Below are positions 9,243 to 18,018 of a stretch of DNA of 64,000 bases, one piece after another. The first letter of the stretch is position 1; every line of letters starts with the position of its first letter. Below the pieces are notes generated by a model. That model was not told where the DNA came from, did not search any database, and saw only the letters and a list, made by a program, of their open reading frames with translations. Origin of the DNA: JANQEU01 sp965242805 (GTDB lineage Bacteria > Bacteroidota > Bacteroidia > Cytophagales > Cyclobacteriaceae); assembly GCA_965242805.1 (NCBI GenBank), contig CBDETD010000002.1, positions 5,146,001-5,210,000 of the forward strand, in the 5' to 3' direction. Both the position numbers and the translations under genes were made by a program.

Positions 9243-11977
9243 TGCTATTATTTTTTATCATCCTAAACTATTTCACATCAATTGCGCAAGATCCCAATGA
9301 AGCCTTCCTGGTGGTTGATCCTCAGGGTCACAACGCCTTGGTCAACGGGATTGAGTATAGTCCCCTCACAGAAGAATTGATCTCAATAAGTGATGATAAG
9401 ACGATTAGATTATGGGTATTGGATGATCAGATCCTAAACCGGACATTCCGAGTATACACGGAGTCCTCTGGCCCTGAGGGAATGCTGTATGCTTCTGATA
9501 TTTCGCCAGACGGAAGATTCCTTGCAGTTGGAGGCTATTCTTCGCTGAATGATATTAAAATCATTGATATTCAGACCGGAGAAATAGATGAGATTCTTAC
9601 TAAACATGTGAATGTAATAACTGATGTTGAATTTTCTCCTGATGGTAATATGCTTGCTAGCTCCAGTGCAGATGAAAGCATCATTATTTGGACCAGGCCC
9701 TCTCCGGACTCTAATTTTCTTCCTACTCACAATTTATATCAACACCAAAGCAGGGTAAATGCCATTGATTTTTCACCTGATGGAACAAAGCTTGTGTCTG
9801 TGTCAGATGACGAGACAACAAGAATTTGGGACGTTGAGACATTCGGCGAAGGGGACCCTGTATTATTAAGAAGTCATTTAGGACCGGTCAAACGTGTGGA
9901 TGGTAATTCCTATGGTTTTCTAACCGGCGGCGAAAAAGGGATATTAAATTTCTGGAGTTGGGAAGGGGCCCTTCAACAGCAAATTACACAATTTGACTCT
10001 CCTGTTGTGTCTATTGTTTGTGATGACAATAGCTCAAAGGCGTTCATATCGGCGAACAGACAGGTTGTCATTGATATGAGAAACCCCTCTCGCTTACAAT
10101 CAGTTTTTTCTCGTAATCGAAATGTGTCAGCTGCCCTATTTATGGGAGATGAGTTGTTCATTGGTCAGGGAAGGAGCGGTAATTTGATAAGTATTAAAAC
10201 TGACAACCTGACACCACAATATGCGATGGCTGGTGATGGGAAAGATCTACGCAGACTTTTCATAAAAGGAAATAAACTTGGTTTCAACTCTGATAATTCC
10301 CGCGTTCCTGACGGATATTTTGATTTTGATGCTGAACAAATAATCAGGGATAAAGAAGAGATGATTGGCTTTGCAGGACCTAAGATCAATGATGGACCTT
10401 TTGAATTCACTAAACCAAGTAGTAATCAATTGGTATTTGGATCGAATTTCAATATTACTAATACCCGAAATGATGGTAGAGTAATTAGTTATTGCTTGCT
10501 TCCCAATGAGAATATTGTTGTTGGAAGTGACAGGACTTTGAAGGTTTATGATCCGAATGGTAACTTATTGAAGACGCTGCCAGGACATAATGGTCAGGTG
10601 TTGTCGATTGTTGCGAATGAAGAAAATTTCTATACTTATGGTGGGGATCAGATTGTAAAGGTTTGGTCAGCAGTCTCCAATGAGCTGAAATATAATCTGT
10701 TTATTACCAAGAAATATGAATGGATCATTTGGGATGATAATGGAAATTATAGTGCGTCGGCAGGAGGAGAAAAATATTTGAATTGGCAATTAGAGGGTAA
10801 GAAAGAAGAGCTGGCGAAATTCTTTGATGTTAGTACATATGCTGCCCAATTTAAGAAAGAGTCACTTGAGGATCTTGAAGGAGCACGGGACATGGTCATT
10901 GATCTTCCCGACCAACCCCAGGTTCTCTGGAATGATCCGGAGGAATACCAAATCTCCAGTAATTCTGATCAATTTAGAATTAAGGCGACAATTGCCAGCA
11001 ACGAACCAGTCGAGAAGGTTCGGATCCTTGTAGAAGGAAAAGCTCTTCCGAAAAAACGTGGTGTGACGGATGTCAAACAGGTCGATGAGATCATTTCTCT
11101 GACAAGCTATAAAACAGTAATTCAGATTTTTGCTTCCACTGAAAATTCTAAGATCATTTCCGAAAAAAGAGTTATTATCAATCCGAATTTTAAGGGAAGT
11201 TCGAATACCGGAGTGTCCATAATCGATGTCAATAACAAGCCGGATCTGTATTTTGTGGGCATTGGTGTATCTGAATTTCAGAATTCGGAATGGAATCTGA
11301 CTTTTGCGGATGATGATGCCAATTCCATTTATGAGATATTCGCGGCCAAGGAAAGTCCAATCTATGATGAATTTGACGGTGTTAACCTGATCAATGCTGA
11401 GGCTACAAGAGATAACATTATTAACACATTGAATTCCCTGGCTGAAAAAGTCAAACCAAAAGATCAGGTCATTTTATTTGTGGCCAGTCATGGTATCAAT
11501 CAGGATGGTTTTTACTACGTCCTGACCCATGATGCAAATAAATCTGACCTTAAAAATACTTGTCTGCAGTGGAATGACATAGCCGATGTCCTTTCCAATT
11601 TGCCCTGTAGAGTACTTATGTTCCTGGATACTTGTCATAGTGGAGCTTTAGGAAGCAGTCTTGTTTCAAGTTCTAAGTTCATCAAGAACACGGAGGCTTT
11701 ACGCGAGATGGGTTCCAATGAAGTTGGAGTGGTAATCATGTCAGGTTCCACCGGAGAGGAAAGTTCCCTGGAAAGTGAGGAATGGGCTCATGGCGCATTT
11801 ACACTCTCACTCATAGAAGGACTTAAAGAGAAAAAGGCAGATCTAAAAAATGATGGATTAATTTATCTAAGAGAGCTTGATTTGTTCGTTTCAGATAATG
11901 TATATGAACTGACTAGTGGAAAACAAAACCCAACCACACAAAAACCAAGCTCTATAAGTAAGCTTATTATTTATTAA
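9242..11977 (+). CDS. Exported WD40-repeat protein with C-terminal caspase domain
   Basis: The 911-residue protein begins with a short signal-peptide-like segment (ending SIAQ). WD40 repeats occupy roughly 25-540: FSPDGNMLASSSADESIIIW and DFSPDGTKLVSVSDDETTRIW are clear blades, and more degenerate ones follow. A caspase-like domain fills about 670-911, with first strand LYFVGIGVSEF, catalytic histidine H750 in VASHGIN and catalytic cysteine C798 in DTCHSGAL. This is the WD40-C14 architecture common in Bacteroidota. The repeats probably form a propeller that binds a partner or substrate for the protease. The start overlaps the previous stop (TAATG at 9240-9244). Confidence 0.85.
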   Translation: MLLFFIILNYFTSIAQDPNEAFLVVDPQGHNALVNGIEYSPLTEELISISDDKTIRLWVLDDQILNRTFRVYTESSGPEGMLYASDISPDGRFLAVGGYSSLNDIKIIDIQTGEIDEILTKHVNVITDVEFSPDGNMLASSSADESIIIWTRPSPDSNFLPTHNLYQHQSRVNAIDFSPDGTKLVSVSDDETTRIWDVETFGEGDPVLLRSHLGPVKRVDGNSYGFLTGGEKGILNFWSWEGALQQQITQFDSPVVSIVCDDNSSKAFISANRQVVIDMRNPSRLQSVFSRNRNVSAALFMGDELFIGQGRSGNLISIKTDNLTPQYAMAGDGKDLRRLFIKGNKLGFNSDNSRVPDGYFDFDAEQIIRDKEEMIGFAGPKINDGPFEFTKPSSNQLVFGSNFNITNTRNDGRVISYCLLPNENIVVGSDRTLKVYDPNGNLLKTLPGHNGQVLSIVANEENFYTYGGDQIVKVWSAVSNELKYNLFITKKYEWIIWDDNGNYSASAGGEKYLNWQLEGKKEELAKFFDVSTYAAQFKKESLEDLEGARDMVIDLPDQPQVLWNDPEEYQISSNSDQFRIKATIASNEPVEKVRILVEGKALPKKRGVTDVKQVDEIISLTSYKTVIQIFASTENSKIISEKRVIINPNFKGSSNTGVSIIDVNNKPDLYFVGIGVSEFQNSEWNLTFADDDANSIYEIFAAKESPIYDEFDGVNLINAEATRDNIINTLNSLAEKVKPKDQVILFVASHGINQDGFYYVLTHDANKSDLKNTCLQWNDIADVLSNLPCRVLMFLDTCHSGALGSSLVSSSKFIKNTEALREMGSNEVGVVIMSGSTGEESSLESEEWAHGAFTLSLIEGLKEKKADLKNDGLIYLRELDLFVSDNVYELTSGKQNPTTQKPSSISKLIIY

Positions 11978-12004
11978 ATTGTATTAATTGAAATTTTGAA
12001 TACC

Positions 12005-12652
12005 ATGAAAACCCTGTACAGAATTTTATCGATTGTGATTGTGATGATGATGGTAGTTCCTTCATACGCTCAGAAAAGAGACAAATTGAAAAAGAAGGAT
12101 TTCCAAACCAAATTAAAGTATGCTAAGAAGGAAGCTAAACAGCTTGAAAAAGAAGGATGGTTTGTTGCTCCTGGTAATTTACCTCTAGAGAAACAACTAG
12201 AAAAAACTTATCAAAAAACACTGGAAGAAGATGAAAATGGTTTTCCAGCGTACATTGTTGCATCCGGAAACTCCTTGGCAGGTACCCAATCCGCTGCAAA
12301 GCTTCAGGCAACAGAATTGGCAAAATTAGAAATCGCCAATCAGCTTTCCTCCCAGCTGGCTGCCACCATTGACAACCAGATAGCAAACAATCAGATCAAC
12401 CAGGAAGAAGCGGCAACACTTCAGAAAACAGTGGCCGTAGCTAAGAATGTTGTAGCCCAGAAAATGGGAAGAGTGATTGGCCTTGTGGAGATGTACAAGA
12501 AGAACGAAAAAACTAAGAACATAGAATGTGCAGTTAGAATTGGATACAGTCAGGCATTGGCAAGACAAATGGCGATTCAGGCTATGAAAGATGAATTGCA
12601 GGACGAAGCTAATATAGCTGCCGATAAACTAGATAAACTCCTGGATTTCTAG
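12005..12652 (+). CDS. Exported LPP20-like protein
   Basis: The ATG at 12005 opens directly into a signal peptide (VVPSYAQ); an upstream in-frame TTG at 11996 adds only three residues and is not preferred. After a lysine-rich segment (residues about 25-55) comes an LPP20-like fold with YIVASGNSLAGTQSAAKLQATELAKLEIA, a pattern typical of small lipoproteins that work beside outer-membrane or flagellar FlgT-type factors. There is no lipobox cysteine, so it is likely periplasmic. It lies 27 bases after the WD40-caspase gene and shares the helical EA-rich signature with the DUF4384-type protein. It closes the caspase cluster before a strong terminator. Confidence 0.65.
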   Translation: MKTLYRILSIVIVMMMVVPSYAQKRDKLKKKDFQTKLKYAKKEAKQLEKEGWFVAPGNLPLEKQLEKTYQKTLEEDENGFPAYIVASGNSLAGTQSAAKLQATELAKLEIANQLSSQLAATIDNQIANNQINQEEAATLQKTVAVAKNVVAQKMGRVIGLVEMYKKNEKTKNIECAVRIGYSQALARQMAIQAMKDELQDEANIAADKLDKLLDF

Positions 12653-12671
12653 GTCCAGTTCAAGAAATTTC

Positions 12672-12698
12672 AAAGGCCCAGTTTTGGGCCTTTTTTTT
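12672..12698 (+). terminator. Strong rho-independent terminator ending the caspase cluster
   Basis: AAAGGCCCA pairs perfectly with TGGGCCTTT around a GTTT loop and is followed by eight T residues. It begins 20 bases after the LPP20-like stop codon. Confidence 0.9.
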
Positions 12699-12744
12699 GT
12701 GCTGAACTTTAGATCACAACAAAAAGTTAACGGTCTGAAATATT

Positions 12745-12774
12745 TTTGGCGAACCAAGTCAATTAATATTTTTG
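12745..12774 (+). promoter_or_regulatory. Bacteroidota-type promoter upstream of the thioredoxin-like gene
   Basis: TTTG at 12745-12748 is followed after 18 bases by TATTTTTG at 12767-12774. This matches the Bacteroidota sigma-ABfr consensus (TTTG, about 19 bases, TAnnTTTG). Transcription should start near 12781, about 28 bases before the ATG at 12809. Confidence 0.65.
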
Positions 12775-12808
12775 CACCAATTGTTCCAATGATTCGTTAA
12801 TCAGTATA

Positions 12809-14194
12809 ATGAGATTTTTGATAGCCTTTTTAGTCACTTTGTTTATAAGTATAGATATCTCCCTGGCACAAGGTCACGAGATCAAAATACAAATTACTGA
12901 TAATAAAGACTCAACAGCTATTATTGGCTATCATTTCGGTAAACAGAAACTGGTATATGATACCTTAACTTTTGATGGCTCCAATTCGCTATTGTTGTCT
13001 GGCGAGGAAGTAATACCACCAGGGCTATACTTCGTCTACACTCCCGGTTTTTATTTTGAGTTCATTGTAAACGAACAGTTTTTCTCTATCTCAACAACAC
13101 TCAATGGAGGCTATGACGATTTGAAGATTACAGACTCGAGAGAAAATGAATTATTCAAAAAGTTTCAAAATACTATGATCGGCTTCCAAAGGGAGCAAAT
13201 GAAGTTAACAGATTCAATTAAAAATAATCCTACGGACTCGATCAGTTTGCAACAAACTTTGGCAAATTCATTCAATTCCATGAAAGAGTTCCGTGATAAA
13301 CTTGTGGAGGAAAATGGAGACACATTCTTTGCAAGGTTCATTTCCATGCAGTCCGGAATTTCTGTTCCGGAATTTAATGATGTTGAAGATCCGAAGGAGA
13401 GGAGTAAATTAAGGTATGAGTATTATAAAGATCATTATTTTGACCTGATCGAGGATCCAGCTTCATTATTACGGACCCCTGTTTTTAATGATTATGTCAT
13501 TAAATATTTCGACGATTTAGTGTTACCTGTTCCTGATTCAATCATAGTTGAAATTGACCGATTCCTGGAAAGAACTGAATATGATAAATCGACATTCAGG
13601 TATTGGTTAGTTACATTCTTCAAGAAATACCAGGAATCAAAGATCATGGGGCAGGATGCGATTTGGATTCACTTGAGTGAGAAATATTACCTTTCAGGTG
13701 TAGCGGATTGGATCAGTGATGAATCAGTCAAGCAAATTGCAGAAGAGGTCAGATTTGTGAAACCAAATTTGATCGGTAATCCAGCACCATTTCTCAATGC
13801 TGTGGATACAGCTCTCAAACCTTTTGACCTGGGACAGTTGGAAAGTAGATACTTAGTCCTGTTTTTTTATGATCCGGACTGCGGACACTGTAAGAAGAAA
13901 ACACCGGTTTTAAAGGACAATTACCCATTGATCAAGGAAAATGGTGGCGAGGTAATTGCAGTTTGTACTATTTCCGATGTAGACAAATGGAAGAAGTATG
14001 TTCGTGAGAACGAGCTGAACTGGATCAATCTTGGTGATCCTTTTGGTAGAAGTAATTTCCGTGTGGACTACAATGTTCGTAGTACTCCGCAAGTCTATGT
14101 TCTTGATTCGGAAAGAAAGATAGTCGGCAAAAAACTCGATGTAGGCGATCAACTACTCGATTTCTTGAAGAACCATCAACAATTCAATCCATAA
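12809..14194 (+). CDS. Exported thioredoxin-like protein (TlpA/ResA type with DUF4369/DUF5106-like N-terminus)
   Basis: The 461-residue protein has a signal peptide ending near residue 20 (DISLAQ). The N-terminal half resembles the DUF4369/DUF5106 domains that precede periplasmic thioredoxins in Bacteroidota. The C-terminal thioredoxin fold (about 325-461) carries the redox motif CGHC at residues 358-361 in FFYDPDCGHCKKKTP, and a cis-proline segment RSTPQVYVLD. It is inferred to reduce disulfides in periplasmic proteins. It stands alone, between a strong terminator and promoter on one side and 224 bases of non-coding DNA on the other. Confidence 0.8.
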   Translation: MRFLIAFLVTLFISIDISLAQGHEIKIQITDNKDSTAIIGYHFGKQKLVYDTLTFDGSNSLLLSGEEVIPPGLYFVYTPGFYFEFIVNEQFFSISTTLNGGYDDLKITDSRENELFKKFQNTMIGFQREQMKLTDSIKNNPTDSISLQQTLANSFNSMKEFRDKLVEENGDTFFARFISMQSGISVPEFNDVEDPKERSKLRYEYYKDHYFDLIEDPASLLRTPVFNDYVIKYFDDLVLPVPDSIIVEIDRFLERTEYDKSTFRYWLVTFFKKYQESKIMGQDAIWIHLSEKYYLSGVADWISDESVKQIAEEVRFVKPNLIGNPAPFLNAVDTALKPFDLGQLESRYLVLFFYDPDCGHCKKKTPVLKDNYPLIKENGGEVIAVCTISDVDKWKKYVRENELNWINLGDPFGRSNFRVDYNVRSTPQVYVLDSERKIVGKKLDVGDQLLDFLKNHQQFNP

Positions 14195-14418
14195 AACCTG
14201 TTCGTTTCTTGCTTGACTGGTTTAGGATCTGCCTTTGCTGGACCTTTCATAGTGATCCTTACAGATTGATCTTTGAATACTCATTCATATTGAATCAATA
14301 TTCGCATTATATTTCATTTTAGACAAAATGAAGTAGGTTTATCAACGATTATCTGGAATATGTGGATCACAATTCCAAAGATGTCCTATTGTAAACATAG
14401 GGATTAAGGAAAATACCG

Positions 14419-16002
14419 ATGAGAAAACTATCGATAATTCTATTGGGAATTGCATGGGCTTGCTCTGCACCGGAAAAAACAGCTGAGGAAGTTCCTGTCC
14501 AGGTTAATTTAAAGCCTCCGGACTACTATAAAGAACAATTCCGACCACAGGTACATTTTTCTCCCGAGGCCAACTGGATGAATGATCCGAATGGAATGGT
14601 CTATTATAAAGGAGAGTATCACCTGTTTTATCAATATTATCCGGACAGTACAGTCTGGGGCCCTATGCATTGGGGTCACGCTGTTAGTAAGGATTTGGTA
14701 TACTGGGAGCATTTGCCTATTGCACTGTATCCGGATGATCTTGGATATATTTTTTCAGGAAGCGCGGTGATGGACTGGTCTAACACGTCAGGTTTAGGTT
14801 TGGGAAATGATCCCCCGATGATTGCTATTTATACCTATCATGATTCTCAACTTGAAAAAGAAGGTGGAACAGATTATCAGTATCAAGGAATTGCATACAG
14901 TAACGATATGGGGATTACCTGGGAGAAATATCAGGATAATCCGGTACTTCCAAACGCTTCAAAGAAGGATTTCAGAGACCCAAAAGTATTTTGGCATACC
15001 AATTCCAACAAGTGGATAATGGTCCTTGCTGTTGGGGACCATGTGGAGTTTTACGGATCTGAAGATCTAATTGAGTGGACATTCTTAAGTGACTTTGGTT
15101 ATAACCAGGGAAGTCATGCTGGTGTGTGGGAATGTCCAGATCTGTTTCAAATTCCGATCGAAGGAACAAATGAGAAAACATGGATGCTAATAGTTTCCAT
15201 TGGTCCCGGAGGGGGGCGAGGATCAGCTACACAGTATTTTATTGGAGATTTTGATGGCATAGAATTCACCAATTCACATTATCCCGAGCGAACGATCTGG
15301 CTTGATCACGGAAGGGATAATTATGCTGGAGTTACGTGGTCGGATATTCCTCAAAGGGATGGTCGGAGAATTTTTATTGGATGGATGAGCAACTGGGAAT
15401 ATGCTCAGGTAGTTCCTACAGAAAAATGGCGAAGTGCCATGACATGGCCAAGGACTTTAACGGCATTCCAGACCCCGAATGGATTAAGAGTCAGATCCTA
15501 TCCGACTTCCGAACTGATCACATTGAGAAAAAGAGCGATAGATCTCAATAAGGTAGTAGTAAATGGAAGTTCAGATTGGAGTCATGTACTTGAAGACGGA
15601 AGATTAATGTTAGATATAGAACTTATAATCTCCAATATTAAAGATCAGGGATCATGGGAAATTGAACTTAGCAATGATAGAAATGAAAGCCTTTCATTCG
15701 GCTTTGACGATAGAACTGATATTATCTATATAAATAGGGAAAAGGCAGGAATTAGTGACTTTTCCAAGAAGTTCTCAGGTACGCATGAAGCTCCCAGAAT
15801 TTCAAGGGATCCACAAATGTCGACGAGAATCATTTTAGATGAGTCCTCCATAGAATTCTTTGCAGACCTTGGGGAAGTAGTGTTGACTGATCTTTTCTTT
15901 CCATCCACCCCTTACAGCAGGATGACTTTCAAAACTCCTCACGGAGCTGTTCTTGCGGAAGGTACTTTCTATCAGATGAAATCGATATGGAATGGGGAAT
16001 AA
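14419..16002 (+). CDS. Glycoside hydrolase family 32 lipoprotein (levanase/fructan beta-fructosidase)
   Basis: The 527-residue protein starts with a lipoprotein signal peptide and lipobox cysteine (AWAC at about residues 12-15). The GH32 five-bladed propeller carries all three catalytic signatures: nucleophile D56 in WMNDPNGM, transition-state stabiliser D187 in RDPKVFW, and acid/base E238 in WECPDLF. A beta-sandwich follows from about residue 380. It should release fructose from levan, inulin or sucrose at the outer membrane or in the periplasm. No SusC/SusD pair, fructokinase or fructose transporter lies beside it, so it is not in a typical utilisation locus. The next gene, acetoacetyl-CoA synthetase, follows after 30 bases and may be co-transcribed. 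Confidence 0.9.
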   Translation: MRKLSIILLGIAWACSAPEKTAEEVPVQVNLKPPDYYKEQFRPQVHFSPEANWMNDPNGMVYYKGEYHLFYQYYPDSTVWGPMHWGHAVSKDLVYWEHLPIALYPDDLGYIFSGSAVMDWSNTSGLGLGNDPPMIAIYTYHDSQLEKEGGTDYQYQGIAYSNDMGITWEKYQDNPVLPNASKKDFRDPKVFWHTNSNKWIMVLAVGDHVEFYGSEDLIEWTFLSDFGYNQGSHAGVWECPDLFQIPIEGTNEKTWMLIVSIGPGGGRGSATQYFIGDFDGIEFTNSHYPERTIWLDHGRDNYAGVTWSDIPQRDGRRIFIGWMSNWEYAQVVPTEKWRSAMTWPRTLTAFQTPNGLRVRSYPTSELITLRKRAIDLNKVVVNGSSDWSHVLEDGRLMLDIELIISNIKDQGSWEIELSNDRNESLSFGFDDRTDIIYINREKAGISDFSKKFSGTHEAPRISRDPQMSTRIILDESSIEFFADLGEVVLTDLFFPSTPYSRMTFKTPHGAVLAEGTFYQMKSIWNGE

Positions 16003-16032
16003 GTTATTTTTTTGAGATTTAGCCATAATTCA

Positions 16033-18003
16033 ATGTCTATAAATGCAAAAAAGCTTTGGACACCAGGACATGGTTTCGTTGAAAAGAGTAATCTAAAAGA
16101 TTACGAGAAATGGTTAAAGGTCAATTATGGTTTGTCCTTTCAGAACTATGATGAAATCTGGGAGTGGAGTATATCGGAATTGGAGAAATTCTGGGAGTCA
16201 TTGGTTGATTATTTTGATGTCAAACTACATGGAAAGTATGAAACTATCTTGGAAGGTAAAATGCCGGACGCAACATGGTTCAGTGGGACTTCTCTCAACT
16301 ATGCAGAACACATATTCCGGAATTCATCACATGATTATCCTGCAATTGTATTTAAGCAGGAGGGGAAATTTTATCGCGAAATAAGTTGGTCTGAATTGAC
16401 CGATAAGGTTTCACTGCTTTCTGAATTCTTCTCATCAAAGGGAATTGAAGCAGGAGATCGAATCGTGGCTTATCTTCCGAACATCCCCGAGGCTACGATT
16501 TCCTTCTTAGCAGCCAATTCAATCGGTGCGATATGGTCCAGCTGCTCTCCGGATTTTGGGTCACAAAGTGTGATTGATCGTTTCAAGCAGATTGAACCCA
16601 AAGTCCTACTGGTAGCGGACGGTTATGTTTACAATGGTAAAACCCACGATCGACTCGAGGTCATTAAAGAAATTGTCAAGGAGATCCCTACAATTTCTCA
16701 TGTTGTTGACATTAATTATGTTAATCTAGCTCCGGATCCATTGACTGAAATCTCCACTAATTGGAATGAGATCATGTCAGGTAATCCAAAGCCATTAAAA
16801 TTCAAGTCAGTTTCCTTTGATCACCCAATCTGGATATTATATTCCAGTGGTACCACTGGACAGCCAAAGGCGATCACACATTCCACAGGAGGGACATTAT
16901 TAGAACACTTGAAGTACCTGGCCTTTCATAATGATGTAAAACAAGGTGAGAAGTTTTTTTGGTATACCACTACAGGATGGATGATGTGGAATTTCGTTCA
17001 GGCTTCGATGCTTGTTGGTGCGACGATCGTGTTATATGATGGGAGCCCAGGTTATCCGGATTTAAATGTTTTATGGGAGTTTGCATCAGAATATAACATC
17101 GAGCATTTTGGAACCAGTGCGCCATTTATTCTGAGTTGTTTAAAGAAGGGGATTAAGCCGAATAAATCCTTTGACCTAAGTTCAATTAGATCAGTTAGCT
17201 CCACAGGCGCACCTTTACCGTCTGAGGGTTTTGATTGGATATACGAATATGTAGCAGGCGATGTATGGCTTTGTTCGATGAGCGGAGGGACTGATGTGTG
17301 TTCTGCTTTTGTTGGTGGGTGCCCATATGAACCTGTATATGAAGGGGAAATACAGAGAAGAGCATTGGGATGTGCCTTGTATTCCTTTGATGAACATGGG
17401 AATCCAATTCAAGATGAAGTTGGGGAGATGGTGATCACCAAACCAATGCCTTCAATGCCAATTTATTTCTGGAATGATAAAAATAAATCGAGGTACAGGG
17501 AAAGTTACTTTCAGGATTATGAAGGTATTTGGAGACATGGAGATTGGGTGAAGGTTACCGATAGGCAAACTCTGGTTATTTTGGGGCGATCTGATGCCAC
17601 CCTAAATAGACATGGAATTAGGATTGGAACTGCGGAGATATACAAAGTGGTTGACAAGATTCCCGAAATAAACGATTCATTGATCGTAAATATAGAGTTG
17701 AAGGATGGTAACCATTACATGCCCTTGTTTGTGGTTTTAAAAGAGGGTATTAGCCTCGGTAACGATATCATGGAAAATATCAAGATATCTCTTAAAAAAG
17801 CTTACTCACCCCGGCATGTCCCTGATAGTATAATTGAAGTGAGTGAAATTCCTTACACAATAAGTGGCAAGAAAATGGAGGCTCCTGTAAAAAAAATATT
17901 GATGGGTATCCCCCTTGCGAAAGCCGCAAATCTGGGAGCTATGAGAAATCCGGAATCGCTTGGATTTTTTGAATCCTTCGCAAGACAACTTAATATTAAG
18001 TAA
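16033..18003 (+). CDS. Acetoacetyl-CoA synthetase
   Basis: The 656-residue protein of the acyl-CoA synthetase (ANL) superfamily activates acetoacetate with ATP and CoA. The N-terminal LWTPGHGF and NYAEHIFR segments and the overall length fit the acetoacetate-specific branch. The AMP-binding loop is YSSGTTGQPKAITHS, and later motifs include STGAPLPSEGF, GRSDATLNRHGIRIGTAEIY and the C-terminal SGKKMEAPVKK with the adenylation lysine. The ATG at 16033 is preferred over an in-frame TTG at 16012. It would feed ketone bodies or polyhydroxybutyrate breakdown products into acetyl-CoA metabolism. The gene symbol varies between organisms (acsA/aacS), so none is given. Confidence 0.88.
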   Translation: MSINAKKLWTPGHGFVEKSNLKDYEKWLKVNYGLSFQNYDEIWEWSISELEKFWESLVDYFDVKLHGKYETILEGKMPDATWFSGTSLNYAEHIFRNSSHDYPAIVFKQEGKFYREISWSELTDKVSLLSEFFSSKGIEAGDRIVAYLPNIPEATISFLAANSIGAIWSSCSPDFGSQSVIDRFKQIEPKVLLVADGYVYNGKTHDRLEVIKEIVKEIPTISHVVDINYVNLAPDPLTEISTNWNEIMSGNPKPLKFKSVSFDHPIWILYSSGTTGQPKAITHSTGGTLLEHLKYLAFHNDVKQGEKFFWYTTTGWMMWNFVQASMLVGATIVLYDGSPGYPDLNVLWEFASEYNIEHFGTSAPFILSCLKKGIKPNKSFDLSSIRSVSSTGAPLPSEGFDWIYEYVAGDVWLCSMSGGTDVCSAFVGGCPYEPVYEGEIQRRALGCALYSFDEHGNPIQDEVGEMVITKPMPSMPIYFWNDKNKSRYRESYFQDYEGIWRHGDWVKVTDRQTLVILGRSDATLNRHGIRIGTAEIYKVVDKIPEINDSLIVNIELKDGNHYMPLFVVLKEGISLGNDIMENIKISLKKAYSPRHVPDSIIEVSEIPYTISGKKMEAPVKKILMGIPLAKAANLGAMRNPESLGFFESFARQLNIK

Positions 18004-18018
18004 TGTAAGCTTGTAAAA

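Noticed and set aside
7246..12652. Caspase cluster considered as a CRISPR-linked Craspase or a known phage defence system.
   Set aside because: All members carry export signals and no nuclease, sensor kinase or nucleotide cyclase is adjacent, so a cytoplasmic anti-phage role is not supported.
14419..16002. GH32 gene considered as part of a fructan utilisation locus.
   Set aside because: No SusC/SusD pair, fructokinase or sugar transporter is beside it.
16012..16032. Longer start (TTG) for acetoacetyl-CoA synthetase and similar TTG/GTG extensions at 11996, 32092, 33916, 43685, 50990 and 60648.
   Set aside because: Each adds a few residues without family similarity, and an ATG follows within 3-45 bases at the expected start.
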